Source of the DNA: Streptomyces canus
GTDB lineage: Bacteria > Actinomycetota > Actinomycetes > Streptomycetales > Streptomycetaceae
DNA: 46,407 nt
NCBI RefSeq assembly: GCF_001514145.1
Contig: NZ_KQ948676.1
Coordinates: 125,963-172,369 of the forward strand
Reading direction: 5' to 3'
Shown here: piece after piece, positions 1 through 9,500 of the stretch
Numbering within the stretch: position 1 is the first letter of the stretch
Layout: each line of letters starts with the position of its first letter
Position numbers and translations under genes: made by a program
The notes under the pieces: generated by a model
Told to the model about the DNA's origin: nothing
Database searches by the model: none
Seen by the model: only the letters and a program-made list of their open reading frames with translations

Positions 1-1
1 G

Positions 2-106
2 GCCGCGTTCGACAGCAAGCCCTCCTACACGACGAAGCAGCTGCACCGCCCCGAGCGCTTCGTCCTCGACATCGCCCACCGCAACACCTGCCGTCCCTCG
101 CACTGA
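2..106 (+). CDS. C-terminal end of an unknown protein (cut by window edge)
   Basis: An open frame runs in from the left edge for 34 codons and stops with TGA at 104-106. The tail contains a RFVLDIAHR stretch, which resembles the last strand of AMIN-like domains of actinobacterial lipoproteins (usual pattern R-L-V-I-D-V). That assignment is a guess from a few residues. Nothing else of the gene is visible. Confidence 0.4.
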   Translation, partial: AAFDSKPSYTTKQLHRPERFVLDIAHRNTCRPSH

Positions 107-231
107 GGTGCATTGACGGATGCTGGGGTCGCGCACCGCCTCACACGATGGGCGACACCGGGTGTATCTCATCAGCGGCGTGTCCCGTACGGTCGTGGAC
201 CCGCTGGACCGCCGCTGCCGACGGCGGCTCC

Positions 232-359
232 ACACGCACCCGCCGGCCACCGCGACGGTCGACCGGCTCATGCACCACGCTCACATCGTCGTCACCCAGG
301 GTGACAGCTACCGGCTCACCCAGGCCACCAGCGGACAGGGGGTGAAGCCCTTCAGCTGA
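232..359 (+). pseudogene. IstB-like (IS21 family) helper ATPase, C-terminal remnant
   Basis: About 40 residues match the end of IstB-type ATPases that assist IS21 transposases: a VDRLMHHAHIVVTQGDSYRL stretch followed by a short basic tail and TGA at 357-359. The frame stays open upstream to 120, but the residues before about 232 do not look like IstB. The AAA+ core with its Walker motifs is absent, so this is a dead tail. Direct repeats of the kind found at IS21 ends lie just downstream, which supports the family call. Confidence 0.6.
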
Positions 360-387
360 CCCGACCGACCCGAGGGCGGGGAACTGT

Positions 388-465
388 CTGGCCGCCACCG
401 GGGACATCTCGATGGCCGCCGGCGGGGCGAACTCCTGGCCGCCTACGGGGAGAACGAAATGGCCG
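388..465. repeat. Pair of imperfect 31-bp direct repeats (IS21-type end repeats)
   Basis: Two copies, 388-418 and 435-465, start with CTGGCCGCC and end with ATGGCCG, share a central CGGGGA, and are 47 bp apart. IS21 elements carry multiple such repeats near their ends as transposase binding sites. The position just after an IstB tail fits the right end of a decayed IS21-family element. Confidence 0.6.
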
Positions 466-658
466 TTGACAACCGGGCCGTGCGATGCCGATGTGACGTC
501 CTGCGGTGGCTTCCCGCCTGGTTTCAAACGGTCTCGCGCGGTCGGGCGTTGGCACAACCGATCCACTTGGATCCAACGGCGAACGAACCAGGCCTATGAG
601 CGGCTCTTCAGGTGCTTCCCTCGTACCGTGAGGGGCCGGGCACAGCGAGGGGGGTGTC

Positions 659-1075
659 ATGGATCCGATCGCGATGGCAGCTGGGACGGCTCTGATCGGC
701 GCAATGGCCACGGACGCGTGGCGGCAGGTGCGCACGCGCGTGGTCGAGTGGTGGCGTACGGCTCGACCGGACCAGGCCGAGTACGTCCACAGGGAGCTCA
801 CCGACGCGCACACCGAGGTGATCGAGGCGCGCCAGGAGGACAACGAAGGCCGCGAGCAGGACCTGATCACGAACTGGCAGACGCGGCTGCAGATGCTGCT
901 GCGTGCGAACCCAGCACTTGCGGAACAGCTTCGGGTGCTCCTGAACGACCATCTCATTCCCGCTTTGCCGACACGGGAGCAGCACGCGGTGGCGTCACAG
1001 GTGATGAAGGCGACCGCCACCGGTCACGGCCGGGTGTACCAGGCAGGGCGGGACCAGAACATCACCGAGCGATGA
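659..1075 (+). CDS. Small helical protein with C-terminal QAGRDQNI motif
   Basis: 138 residues, no signal peptide. The first 120 residues look all-helical: a hydrophobic Ala/Gly-rich first helix (about residues 2-17), then a Trp-rich amphipathic helix (WEWW region near 30) and charged helices with many Glu/Arg. The last 13 residues are VYQAGRDQNITER. Proteins of this kind, a helical domain followed by a Q-A-G-R-D-Q motif, are widespread in streptomycetes without assigned function. The motif recurs at the N-terminus of the next protein, and the two genes overlap by 4 nt (ATGA at 1072-1075), so they are translationally coupled. GTGTC ATG at 659 lies behind a GAGGGGGG ribosome site. The role is inferred only: an adaptor or effector that pairs with the neighbour through the shared motif. 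Confidence 0.85.
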   Translation: MDPIAMAAGTALIGAMATDAWRQVRTRVVEWWRTARPDQAEYVHRELTDAHTEVIEARQEDNEGREQDLITNWQTRLQMLLRANPALAEQLRVLLNDHLIPALPTREQHAVASQVMKATATGHGRVYQAGRDQNITER

Positions 1076-2328
1076 CGCACACGAGCGACCCCGCGGAGGA
1101 AGAGCCACAGGTCCGACAGCAAGCCACTGCAGCGGACCAGGCCCGCATCTTTCAGGCTGGGCGAGACCAGAACATCGCAGAGCGGGACCTGCACATTCAT
1201 ACCGGCCGCCAGCGCAAGGTCTTCGTCAAGTACCTCGTGCAACTGCCGCGCAGCATCAAGGTGGTACTGCTCCTGCTGCTCTGCGTGGCTCTCATCGCCG
1301 GCGGGGGGTGGATCGCCTCACGGTGGATTCTTCCCGAGGTCGCCCCCACGTACCGCACGCAGTTCCTCGTCGACACGGCGAGAGGCACAGGCCCTCGCGG
1401 ATTGGCCGACGTCGCCGCCTCCATGCGGACGACGGTGGGCAACTCCGGGGACAGTGACGCGCTCTCCCTGCGCGCATTCGGCGGTGCGTGCGGGGAGAGC
1501 GACAACACCCGGCGTCTGACCGACTTCGCGACCGGTGAGCGGCCAGAACTCGTACGGGCCGCGGAAGGTCTCCGCGCCGCCGGGGAACCCACCCTGGTGC
1601 GCGGCATCGTGGAAGCCGTGCAGGACTTCTCCCGGCCGTTCGATCTCGCCGCCACACAGATGAACCGCGTCATCGTCATCACCCGTCACGGTACTGACGC
1701 GTGCGACGACGACATCGCTTTCGTGGAGAACGAGATCCGGGAGCGGATCCGTGCGGCAGGGCTGCGACTGGAGTTCCGGCTGATCGGCTACCAGGTGCCC
1801 AAGGCACAGCGCGAGCGGTTGCGCCGGATCGCCGCGGGCGCCCGGGCCCCGGATCCGGTGCTCGCCGACACGCCTCAGGAGCTGCAGACTGCCGTGGACT
1901 GGTACGCCAACGATGAGCCGGTCATGCGCGGGGCCCGGAAGGTCATCGACGCGCTCAATCCGGCCGCCGAACAAGTCGACGCGGCCGTGCGAGCGATCGA
2001 CGGGGGCCGGTTCGAAGCCGCCGAGAAGCACCTGGGTACCGCACGCGGGGCGGACGCCCGCGTCAGTTCGGTGCTTGAGGACCTGGCCGGCCGCACCAAG
2101 AAGGCGACCGAAGCCGACATCCACGCGCGTGCCGCACGGCTTCGTGACCGGCAACGGCGCGTCATCGCGGCCGCCGGTGAACTATTGGACGCCGAACGGT
2201 CCGGGGCTGCCGGGAGCTCGTACCACAGGGCGGCCTACGGGAGAGCCGCTGACGCCTACAACACGGAGGTTGAAGCCTTGAACATGACACTCGCCAAGCT
2301 GCGTGACGCAGCCCCGGTTGCCTCGTGA
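1072..2328 (+). CDS. Membrane protein: QAGRDQNI motif, one TM helix, extracytoplasmic vWA-like domain
   Basis: 418 residues; the ATG at 1072 overlaps the previous stop. Order: disordered N-terminus with IFQAGRDQNIAERD at about 26-39, basic stretch, TM helix about 62-84, vWA-like domain about 95-300, then a helical, probably coiled-coil C-terminal third. The charge pattern (RQRK, RSIK before the TM) places the motif in the cytoplasm and the vWA domain outside. The MIDAS start is degenerate (FLVDTARG, D101-T-A instead of D-x-S-x-S), while the PTL at 173-175 and VIVIT at 200-204 keep the fold pattern. C140 and C211 are conserved in the next protein too and could form a disulphide. The frame is open from 412, but the upstream part is non-coding in character. 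It may act as sensor or receptor coupled to the small protein; function unknown. Confidence 0.85.
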   Translation: MTHTSDPAEEEPQVRQQATAADQARIFQAGRDQNIAERDLHIHTGRQRKVFVKYLVQLPRSIKVVLLLLLCVALIAGGGWIASRWILPEVAPTYRTQFLVDTARGTGPRGLADVAASMRTTVGNSGDSDALSLRAFGGACGESDNTRRLTDFATGERPELVRAAEGLRAAGEPTLVRGIVEAVQDFSRPFDLAATQMNRVIVITRHGTDACDDDIAFVENEIRERIRAAGLRLEFRLIGYQVPKAQRERLRRIAAGARAPDPVLADTPQELQTAVDWYANDEPVMRGARKVIDALNPAAEQVDAAVRAIDGGRFEAAEKHLGTARGADARVSSVLEDLAGRTKKATEADIHARAARLRDRQRRVIAAAGELLDAERSGAAGSSYHRAAYGRAADAYNTEVEALNMTLAKLRDAAPVAS

Positions 2329-3686
2329 CGCGCCGGGAATCCACGGACGACATGAACGATATGAACGACGGGGAGACCGGGAAGGCCGGGAGGCTCGTGG
2401 AGGCAGTCGCTGCGGACGGGGCCGGCACACTCCCGGGGCGTTCCGCAGTGCCCCGGACGTCCCAGCGGCGCAAGGTGATCACGGCGTTTATCACGGTCTT
2501 ATTGCTGCTTCTGGCGGCCGCCGTGTTCTTCGTGTACCGCTCGACACCGGACCATCGGACCGCCTTCCTCGTCGACGCGTCCGTCCCCGTGCCCGCCGCT
2601 GCGGAGCGCCGTGGGGCAGACTTCGCAGCCGTCGCCCGTGCCGTCGGTTCGGCGACCCAGAACGCGGGGGAGGACGACGCCCTGTCGCTGCGCAGGTTCG
2701 GAGGAGTCTGTGGCGGTTCGGGGAACACGTCGCAAGTCGTCCGCAGCGGAACCGGCCGTGGACGCGAGATCGCCGATTCCGTCCGCGATCTGACTCCCGG
2801 CGGACAGGCGACGCTGGGCAGTGGAATCGCCGCCGTGATCGACGACTTCGACGGTCCCTACCCGTTCCGGGGAGAGAAGAGCAATCGCATCATCGTGGTC
2901 ACAAGCAGTGGCAGGGACGCCTGCACGTCGGATCAGCGTGCGCTACTCAAGGACGCGCACGACAAGGCGAAGGACGCCGGGGTGCGGTTGGAATTCAGGT
3001 TCGTCGGCTACAAGGTGCCCGCCAACGAGAGGGCCGACCTACGGCAGCTCGCGGACGCCGTAGGCGCTCCCGCGCCGCGCTTCGCGAGCACACCCCGTGT
3101 TCTCGCCCCCGTGCTCCGGAAACTGATGCTGCCGAAGGAGGACGAAGCCCGGAAGGTGGCGGAACCCAGCAGCCCCAGTGCGCCAGAGACGTCCGCACGC
3201 CCGGAACACCCCTTCGTGGTCGGGCTCTTCACTGGTTGGGCGGTCAATGTCAGCGGTACGCCGGTGCGTTGCGCCGCGACGACCAATGCGACCGCTGATC
3301 GAGAGTGCCGGTTCACGATGCGCGAGGGCGACCGCCTCACCCTGCGGGCCGCCGTCAGCGGCCCCAACCCCAATCCGATGGGTGACCTGGCCGAGCAGAA
3401 CAACCCGTACTACCGGCCAAGTAAAACGCCCTACTGGTACGGCTGCGACGAGGGCCACAGGTCGCGTACCTGCACGGTCACGATGACCAGGGAACGAGTC
3501 GAGACCAGCAAGCGATGGGCGGACGGCGCCTCGTCGCCCACGGGCATGGCCGCCAGTCGGCTACTGGCCTGCGTGACGACCGAGGAGCCGTCGGTGATGA
3601 CCCTTGCTCGCACCTGCGCCGCGCTGACCGGATCCGAGGCACCGCCGGACCCTGAGATCACCTACGCCGACGGTTCGACAAACTGA
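2325..3686 (+). CDS. Membrane protein with extracytoplasmic vWA-like domain and Cys-containing C-terminal domain
   Basis: 453 residues; a GTG start overlaps the stop of the previous gene (GTGA, 2325-2328). It is a paralogue of the preceding protein: cytoplasmic N-terminus, TM helix about 51-70 after SQRRK, then a vWA-like domain beginning FLVDAS (D84-A-S, half a MIDAS) with TLGSGI and NRIIVVTSSG. C129 and C200 match the two Cys of the paralogue. It lacks the QAGRDQNI motif and swaps the helical tail for a probable beta-rich domain (about 290-430) with six further Cys, ending in a Pro-rich tail. The shared architecture suggests the two membrane proteins form a complex facing the outside, but only one is wired to the cytoplasmic motif. 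No function is known to me. Confidence 0.85.
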   Translation: MTRRESTDDMNDMNDGETGKAGRLVEAVAADGAGTLPGRSAVPRTSQRRKVITAFITVLLLLLAAAVFFVYRSTPDHRTAFLVDASVPVPAAAERRGADFAAVARAVGSATQNAGEDDALSLRRFGGVCGGSGNTSQVVRSGTGRGREIADSVRDLTPGGQATLGSGIAAVIDDFDGPYPFRGEKSNRIIVVTSSGRDACTSDQRALLKDAHDKAKDAGVRLEFRFVGYKVPANERADLRQLADAVGAPAPRFASTPRVLAPVLRKLMLPKEDEARKVAEPSSPSAPETSARPEHPFVVGLFTGWAVNVSGTPVRCAATTNATADRECRFTMREGDRLTLRAAVSGPNPNPMGDLAEQNNPYYRPSKTPYWYGCDEGHRSRTCTVTMTRERVETSKRWADGASSPTGMAASRLLACVTTEEPSVMTLARTCAALTGSEAPPDPEITYADGSTN

Positions 3687-3812
3687 GCGGTGTCCGGGGC
3701 GGTGTCCGTTCGGGCCAAAGGCTTGCAGGGAATCAAGGTGTTGCTTCCCGTCCTGAAGCTCGTTGGTGTGGTCTGCGCATCCCGGACGAGACCCGTGACC
3801 AGCTCGCTGTGA

Positions 3813-4154
3813 AGTGCGCAGTATTGCTCCCACATCTGGAGCGATCTCACCGACACTTTGGCCCTCCACGGCGACTTTAAGCGCGGCCGCCCGCCCCGGC
3901 TCGCCTTCCCCGACCAGGTCCTGGCAGCCGTCCTTCACCTGCGGGCCGCCCTGGCCGCGGAACCCCTCGCCGTGCTGTTCGGCAGCAGTCGGACCGCTAC
4001 GCACCGCACCCTGCTGAAGATCAGGACGCTGCTGAAGGCGCACAGCATCGTCATCCTGCCGGCGGCTACTCCGCCCTCTGCCCTCACAGCCCTCCAGGCT
4101 CGGGTTCGAGCCCTGAGCAGCGACACCAGCAGCATGATCAAGACAACGCGTTAA
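3813..4154 (+). pseudogene. Transposase-type helix-turn-helix fragment
   Basis: The frame after TGA at 3810 reads a small HTH module: GRPPRLAFPDQVLAAVLHLR, then FGSSRTATHRTLLKIRTLL, ending at TAA 4152-4154. This pattern occurs in short HTH proteins of streptomycete DDE transposase families. The N-terminus is missing or altered (no clear start; a possible ATG is at 3858) and no catalytic domain follows. It directly abuts an IS1182 remnant in the same frame, so two elements have been stitched together. Confidence 0.5.
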
Positions 4155-4157
4155 TGA

Positions 4158-4775
4158 TCTGCAAGGCCTTACCTCACCCCCGCCCAGGTCGAGCGGGCCC
4201 AGCGCGTCCACGGCATCACGCTGCTCGGCCCGATCCTCGCCGACCACAGCCGCCAGGCCAAGGAAGGTTCGGGCTTCGACAAGGCCGCCTTCACCATCGA
4301 CTGGGTCAACGAGCAGGCCATCTGCCCGCGCGGTGCGACGAGTGCGTCCTGGACGCGGCTGAATATCTCCGGCCACACCTATCTTCAGGCCCGCTTCGCC
4401 GAGAGAGACTGCCGGCCCTGCCCCGACCGTGCCCGGTGCACCTCCTCCGCCACTCGCCCCCGCTCCGTCGCGGTACTGCCGCGGCCGCTGCACGAGATCC
4501 AGATGCGCAACCGGCTCGACCAGCAGACCGAGCAGTGGCAACGCCGGTACGCGATCCGCGCCGGCAGCGAGGACACCCTCTCGCAGAACGTCCGCGCTCA
4601 CGGCCTGCGCAGAAGCCGCTGTCGAGGCCTGGCCCGCACCCACGTGCAGCACGTCCTGACCGCCATGGCCTGCAACCTCAGCCGTCTCGCCGACTGGTAC
4701 GACACCACCTCATCGGCCCGGCGAGCACCCCGCTTTCAAACCCTCTGCAACACAGCGGGATTCGCGATCACCTGA
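4158..4775 (+). pseudogene. IS1182-family transposase, C-terminal remnant
   Basis: About 205 residues of the C-terminal half of an IS1182-type transposase: YLTPAQVERAQRVHGI, a DHSRQAKEGSGFDKAAF segment, the Cys pair CRPCPDRARC, and the end region with LSQNVRAHGLRRSRCRGL and HVQHVLTAMACNLSRL, stopping at TGA 4773-4775. The N-terminal half, with the start and the first catalytic residues, is missing. It cannot be active. Confidence 0.75.
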
Positions 4776-5116
4776 CCGCCCAAGATCACCAACAGAGTCA
4801 CGGCATTGAACTTGGACCGGAACGCGGCCCGCGTTTTCGGGAGTCGCTGCCGTCAGGGTGGCCAGCATCCTGACCGGGACGATGCCGGCGGATCGGACCG
4901 GTGAAGTCCGGCGTTCCCCCAGGTCACCCGATTGTTGCCGCCCCGGAAGAGGGATTGAGCAACAACGTCGGGCACTTCAGGATCGGAAGAGTTCCGCCCC
5001 GCCCGGCGATCCAGCGACCCGAATACGCCGGCCCCGGCAGGGACGGTTCCCCGGGCGGCACCCGCACACACCGCCGCGTTCCCGATACAGACAAAGCATC
5101 CATAAGGAGCTTATTC
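4776..5116. other. Intergenic region, no gene seen
   Basis: About 340 bases between the IS1182 remnant and the next gene. The open frame through part of it has poor codon use and no family resemblance. An AAGGAG ribosome site at 5104-5109 serves the GTG at 5117. I see no strong promoter or repeat. Confidence 0.5.
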
Positions 5117-6445
5117 GTGCTGACCTGGTTCACCGGGCGTCCGCTTCAACGGGTGCCGATACGCACACTCATCATCACGGTGCTCGTCACCGCCCTGGCC
5201 GCCACCCTCCTCGACGCCTCCTTCGGCAGCCGCCTGTCCGACGCGGCCAGGAAGACGTCCACCTCGGTCACGCAACTCTGCGAGGGGACGGTCGACGCGG
5301 TCGAGGCCGCCTACCGCGCACAGGCACGGCCGGTGGCGAACGGGCCCGTCGTCCAGAGCGCGGCCTACGACTCCGGCTCCTCCACGGCCACGGTCTCCGC
5401 CACCTCGTACGCGCTCACCGCGCACCAGGTGACGGTCCTCGCCTCCAAGAAGCAGGAGGCCGTCACCGACTGCACGGGCAAGCTGCACAAGGTGACACAG
5501 GCCAAGTGGTCCTACCTGTCGGCGCGGGCGGTGGAGATCGCCGCGGACGCGGTCATCACCATCCTCGGCTCCACGCTGATCTGCTCGCTCACCGGCCCGG
5601 CCGGCTGCAAGTGGGGTGTGCGGTTCGCGTCCTTCGTCGGCGGGTTCGTCGGCGCGCTGGCCTTCCAGTACCTGACCGACGGCTACCTGAACTGGAAGAG
5701 CGTCGGCGGTGCCTTCTTCGACGCGACCGTCTCCATGCTGACCTTCTCAGGCCTCGACAAGCTGGACGAGTCCTACGTCGGCAAGGGCGTCCGGGCCACC
5801 CTGCAGAGCGCCGGGCAGGCCCTGAAGTCCATCGGCGCCCGCATCGGCAGCGCGGGCCCGAACATGGTCGGCAGCATCAAGAACGCGCTGAACTACATCA
5901 TGATCCACAACTGGGGCGCCTTCCCGGTCGCCTACTCCGGCGGCGGTTCGGTCGAGCCGGTCATCGCCGAGAAGCGCGGCCAGCCGATCGCCGACGGGGT
6001 GCAGTTCCGCATCCCCTCCCACGCCTCCGGCCGCGACGTGCACGACGACCTGTACTCGGGCAGCTACAACACCCCGTACTACAACTGGGACGTCGCCGAG
6101 ACCCCGCACATCAACAGCGACGGCGCCATCGGCTACCTGATCGGCCAGGGCGGCAAGTGCCTGACCAACACCAGCTACAACGTCGCCCTCACCCCCTGCA
6201 ACTACAGCGACTCGCGCCAGTGGTGGTACGCCGACGGTGACGAGCTCATGGCCTCCAACGGCAAGTGCCTGGCCGAGGACGCCACCCACCAGCAGCGGTG
6301 GGCGGTCTCCTGCGACGGACTCAGCTACGCCGCGAACCCGAACAACAAGGACGACCAGTTCCTGATCACCCCGCCCGGCGGTACCTACATCCCTGACACG
6401 GTCTTCAACTGGAAGAGCCACATCTCGGTGTACGAGCACGCGTAA
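5117..6445 (+). CDS. Membrane-anchored protein with C-terminal ricin-like (beta-trefoil) module
   Basis: 442 residues. GTG at 5117 was chosen because AAGGAG lies 7 nt upstream; the frame is open further up but lacks a comparable site. The N-terminus has a hydrophobic helix (about 16-35, ending at ALAATLLDASF) that could be a signal anchor. Residues 140-190 hold two Gly/Ala-rich hydrophobic segments (ITILGSTLICSLTGP and FASFVGGFVGALAFQYL). The last 130 residues contain GGKCLTNTSYNVALTPC and NGKCLAEDATHQQRWAVSC, with QWW/RW repeats of a ricin-type lectin fold. It is followed by a strong terminator, so it is probably monocistronic. Likely exported and carbohydrate-binding; the middle domain is unknown. 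Confidence 0.8.
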   Translation: MLTWFTGRPLQRVPIRTLIITVLVTALAATLLDASFGSRLSDAARKTSTSVTQLCEGTVDAVEAAYRAQARPVANGPVVQSAAYDSGSSTATVSATSYALTAHQVTVLASKKQEAVTDCTGKLHKVTQAKWSYLSARAVEIAADAVITILGSTLICSLTGPAGCKWGVRFASFVGGFVGALAFQYLTDGYLNWKSVGGAFFDATVSMLTFSGLDKLDESYVGKGVRATLQSAGQALKSIGARIGSAGPNMVGSIKNALNYIMIHNWGAFPVAYSGGGSVEPVIAEKRGQPIADGVQFRIPSHASGRDVHDDLYSGSYNTPYYNWDVAETPHINSDGAIGYLIGQGGKCLTNTSYNVALTPCNYSDSRQWWYADGDELMASNGKCLAEDATHQQRWAVSCDGLSYAANPNNKDDQFLITPPGGTYIPDTVFNWKSHISVYEHA

Positions 6446-6462
6446 ACCCCCGCGGTGCCGTT

Positions 6463-6494
6463 CCCGGCCCGGTGACCAACGTCACCGGGCCGGG
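6463..6494 (+). terminator. Perfect 14-bp hairpin terminator
   Basis: CCCGGCCCGGTGAC (6463-6476), loop CAAC, then its exact reverse complement at 6481-6494. It lies 18 bases after the stop of the lectin-like gene, without a long T run, as usual in streptomycetes. Confidence 0.85.
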
Positions 6495-6569
6495 CATTGT
6501 CGTCGCCTGGCGCGGTCGGTCATAGTTCGTGACCAAGATTGTTTTTGAGGGGATTTTCCGGGAGTTCCA

Positions 6570-9500
6570 TTGGGTCGTCCAGAACGTCCGGTCGATCCAG
6601 GTGCCGGTCCGGTCCAGCTGTTCGCCCATGAACTGCGCCTGCTGCGGCAGAAGGCGGGCAGCCCCTCGTACCGCGCGATGGCCCACCGTACGGGCCTGTC
6701 GGTGTCCGCGCTCTCGCGCGCCGCCGCGGGTGAACGGTTGCCCTCGGCCGCGGTGGTCTCCGCCTACGTGGAGGCGTGCGACGGGGACCCGGACGTGTGG
6801 GAACCGCGCCGCAGCGCGGCCGCCGAGGAGGCCGCGGAGACGCAGGAAGCGTCTCCCGGCGGGGCCGACGGTGACACCACCTCGCCGTACCGCGGACTCG
6901 CCCGCTTCGAACCCGGCGACCGCGACCTCTTCTTCGGGCGTGAGCGGCTCGTCGCTGAACTGCTCGGCCTCGTGTGCGAGCGCCGGTTCGCGGCCGTGTT
7001 CGGCGCGTCCGGCAGCGGCAAGTCGTCGCTGCTGCGGGCGGGACTGATCCCCGCCGTCCAGGAGGCCGCCGGGGAGCGCGGGCGGCCCGCTGTCGTACGG
7101 ATCCTCACACCGGGTGAGCGGCCCGCCGCCACCTACGGCCATCTGCTGGCACCCGGGGACGGCGACCCCGACAGCTGGCTGATCGTCGACCAGTTCGAGG
7201 AGGTCTTCACGATCTGCCGGGACCGCGCCGAGCGCACCCGGTTCATCGACCTGCTGCTGTCGGCCAGGGAGCCGGACTCCCGGCTGCACGTGGTGATCGC
7301 CATGCGGGCCGACTTCTACGGGCAGTGCGCCGACCACCCCGGGCTCGCCGACGTGCTGCGCCACTGCGGGCTGCTCATCGGGCCGATGTCCGCGACCGAG
7401 CTGCGGGAGACGGTCACGGGGCCCGCCGCCGTCGCCGGGCTCGTCGTCGAACGCGAGCTGACCGCCCGGATCGTCGAGGAGGTCGTCGACCGGCCCGGCG
7501 CGCTGCCCATGCTCTCGCACGCCCTGCTGGAGACCTGGCGGCGCCGGCGCGGCCGTATCCTCACCCTCGCCGCGTACGAGGCGGCCGGCGGTGTCCAGGG
7601 CGCGATCGCCGCGACCGCGGAGCACGCGTACGGAGCGCTGTCGCCCGGTCGGGCGGACACCGCGCAGAAGCTGCTGTTGCGGTTGATCACGCCCGGCGAG
7701 GGCGTACCCGACACCAGGCGCTCGGTCACCCGCGCGGAACTGGACGACTGGGGCGATCCCGAACTTCCCGCGGTCGTCGAACGGCTGGCCGCCGCCCGGC
7801 TGCTCGCCCTCGACGGCGACACGGTGGAACTGGGCCACGAGGCGCTCATCACCAGCTGGCCGCGGCTCGGCCGGTGGATCGACGAGAACCGGGGGCGGCT
7901 GATCGCCCATCGGCGCCTCGGCGAGGACGTACGAACGTGGCTGGACCTGGGACGTGACGGCGGGGCGCTGTACCGGGGGGTGCGGCTCGAGCGGGCGGTG
8001 GAGTTGTTCGGGACGCCGGACACCGGATGGCGTCCCGTCCTCACCGCTCCCGAACGCGCCTTCCTGACCGCCGCGCTGCGGGCCCGCGACGACGAGCGGC
8101 GCGCGGTGAGCCGTACCCGGCGAAGAATCCGGCGGCTGGTCACCGCGGCCGCCGCGCTGCTCGCACTCGCGCTGGTGATCGGGCTGGTCGCCTGGCAGCA
8201 GCACGACACCGAGCTGCGGGACGCCCGGGCCGCGGCCGCCCAGCGGGTCGCCGAGGTCGCCGACAGCATGCGCACCACCGATCCCCGCACCGCCATGCTA
8301 CTGGGGCTGGCCGCCTGGCGGATCGCCGCGCTCCCCGAGAGCCGGGCCGCACTGCTCGCCGCGCCGACCCAGTCCGAGCGCGACGCGTTCACGGATCCCG
8401 GGCCGGGCGGCGGCAGCGCCGAACGGTTCCTCGTCCGCTCGGGACGGGTCCTGCTGAGCGTCAGCGGCCGCACCTGGCACACCTGGAACACCGTCACCCA
8501 CCGGGCGATCGCCTCCGGTCGGCTGCCCGTCGACAGCCTGCGTATCGAGGCGGCGAGCCGCGACGGCAAGGTCCTGGCCCTCGACAGCGATGCGGGCGTA
8601 CGGCTGTGGAACCTGGCCACCGGCCGGTGGACCGGAAGCACGGCGGTCGACGCGGGTGCGGAGATCGACCCTGGTGCGGCGATCGCCTCTGATGCGGAGA
8701 TCGTCACCTTCGACGCCGCCGCCGACGCCTACCTGCTCAGCTCCGTCAACGAACCGCGCGTCGAACTGCGCGCCCTCTCCGGCGGCCGCCTGCTGTTCCG
8801 GGCGGCGGCGGGCTCCGAGACGAACGTGGCCACCACGGGGGACGGCCGCCTGGTCGCCGTCTGCCCCACCCGCGGCACCATCCAGATCCACGACACGTCC
8901 AACGGCCGTACGCTGTCCGGCGGTTGGACGAAGAAAACGGCGGCGGGCAACTGCGGCGACGACAACTCCCGTCTCGTGTTCGACTCCGGCGGGCACCGGC
9001 TCGCGGTGGTCTCCGGCGCGGACGTGCGGGTGTGGGACCTCGCGTCGGGTCGGGAGACCGCCACGTTCGACGCCCCGGACTCCGAGTCCGTCGCGTTCAG
9101 CCCGGACGGCGCCTTCCTCGCCGCCGCCGGCCCGGCACAGCTCACCGTCTGGCGCCTGTCCGCACCCGGCGCGCCCGTTTTCCGTCATTCCCTCGACGGC
9201 CGCCGCATCCGGGGCGATCTCGCCTGGGACCCGCGCGGATCCGCACTGCGCTACCTCGAAGGCGGCACAGTCCACACCCTCGACCTGGGTCCGGCCGTCA
9301 CCGCCGCCTGGCGGGACACGGCACTGGCCGACGCACTGCTCAGCCCCGACGGCCGTACGCTCGCCACCGCCGAACAGCGGCCCGGCGGCTATGTCTTCCG
9401 GCTCCTGGACCCAGCCACCGGCCGTACCGTGCGCACCCTGCCCACCGCCGCGTTCCCCGTGCCCGCCGACAGCGCCGGGCCGGTGACGGCCGCCGACGCC

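Noticed and set aside
412..2328. A 638-codon open frame that could make the first vWA-like protein start at 412
   Set aside because: The upstream 220 codons lie over IS21 repeats and over the small helical gene in another frame. The ATG at 1072 forms the ATGA overlap and gives a sensible N-terminus.
3687..3812. Repeated GCGGTGTCCG near 3687-3710 as a regulatory repeat
   Set aside because: Only two adjacent copies just after a stop codon, with no dyad symmetry or downstream gene to regulate.
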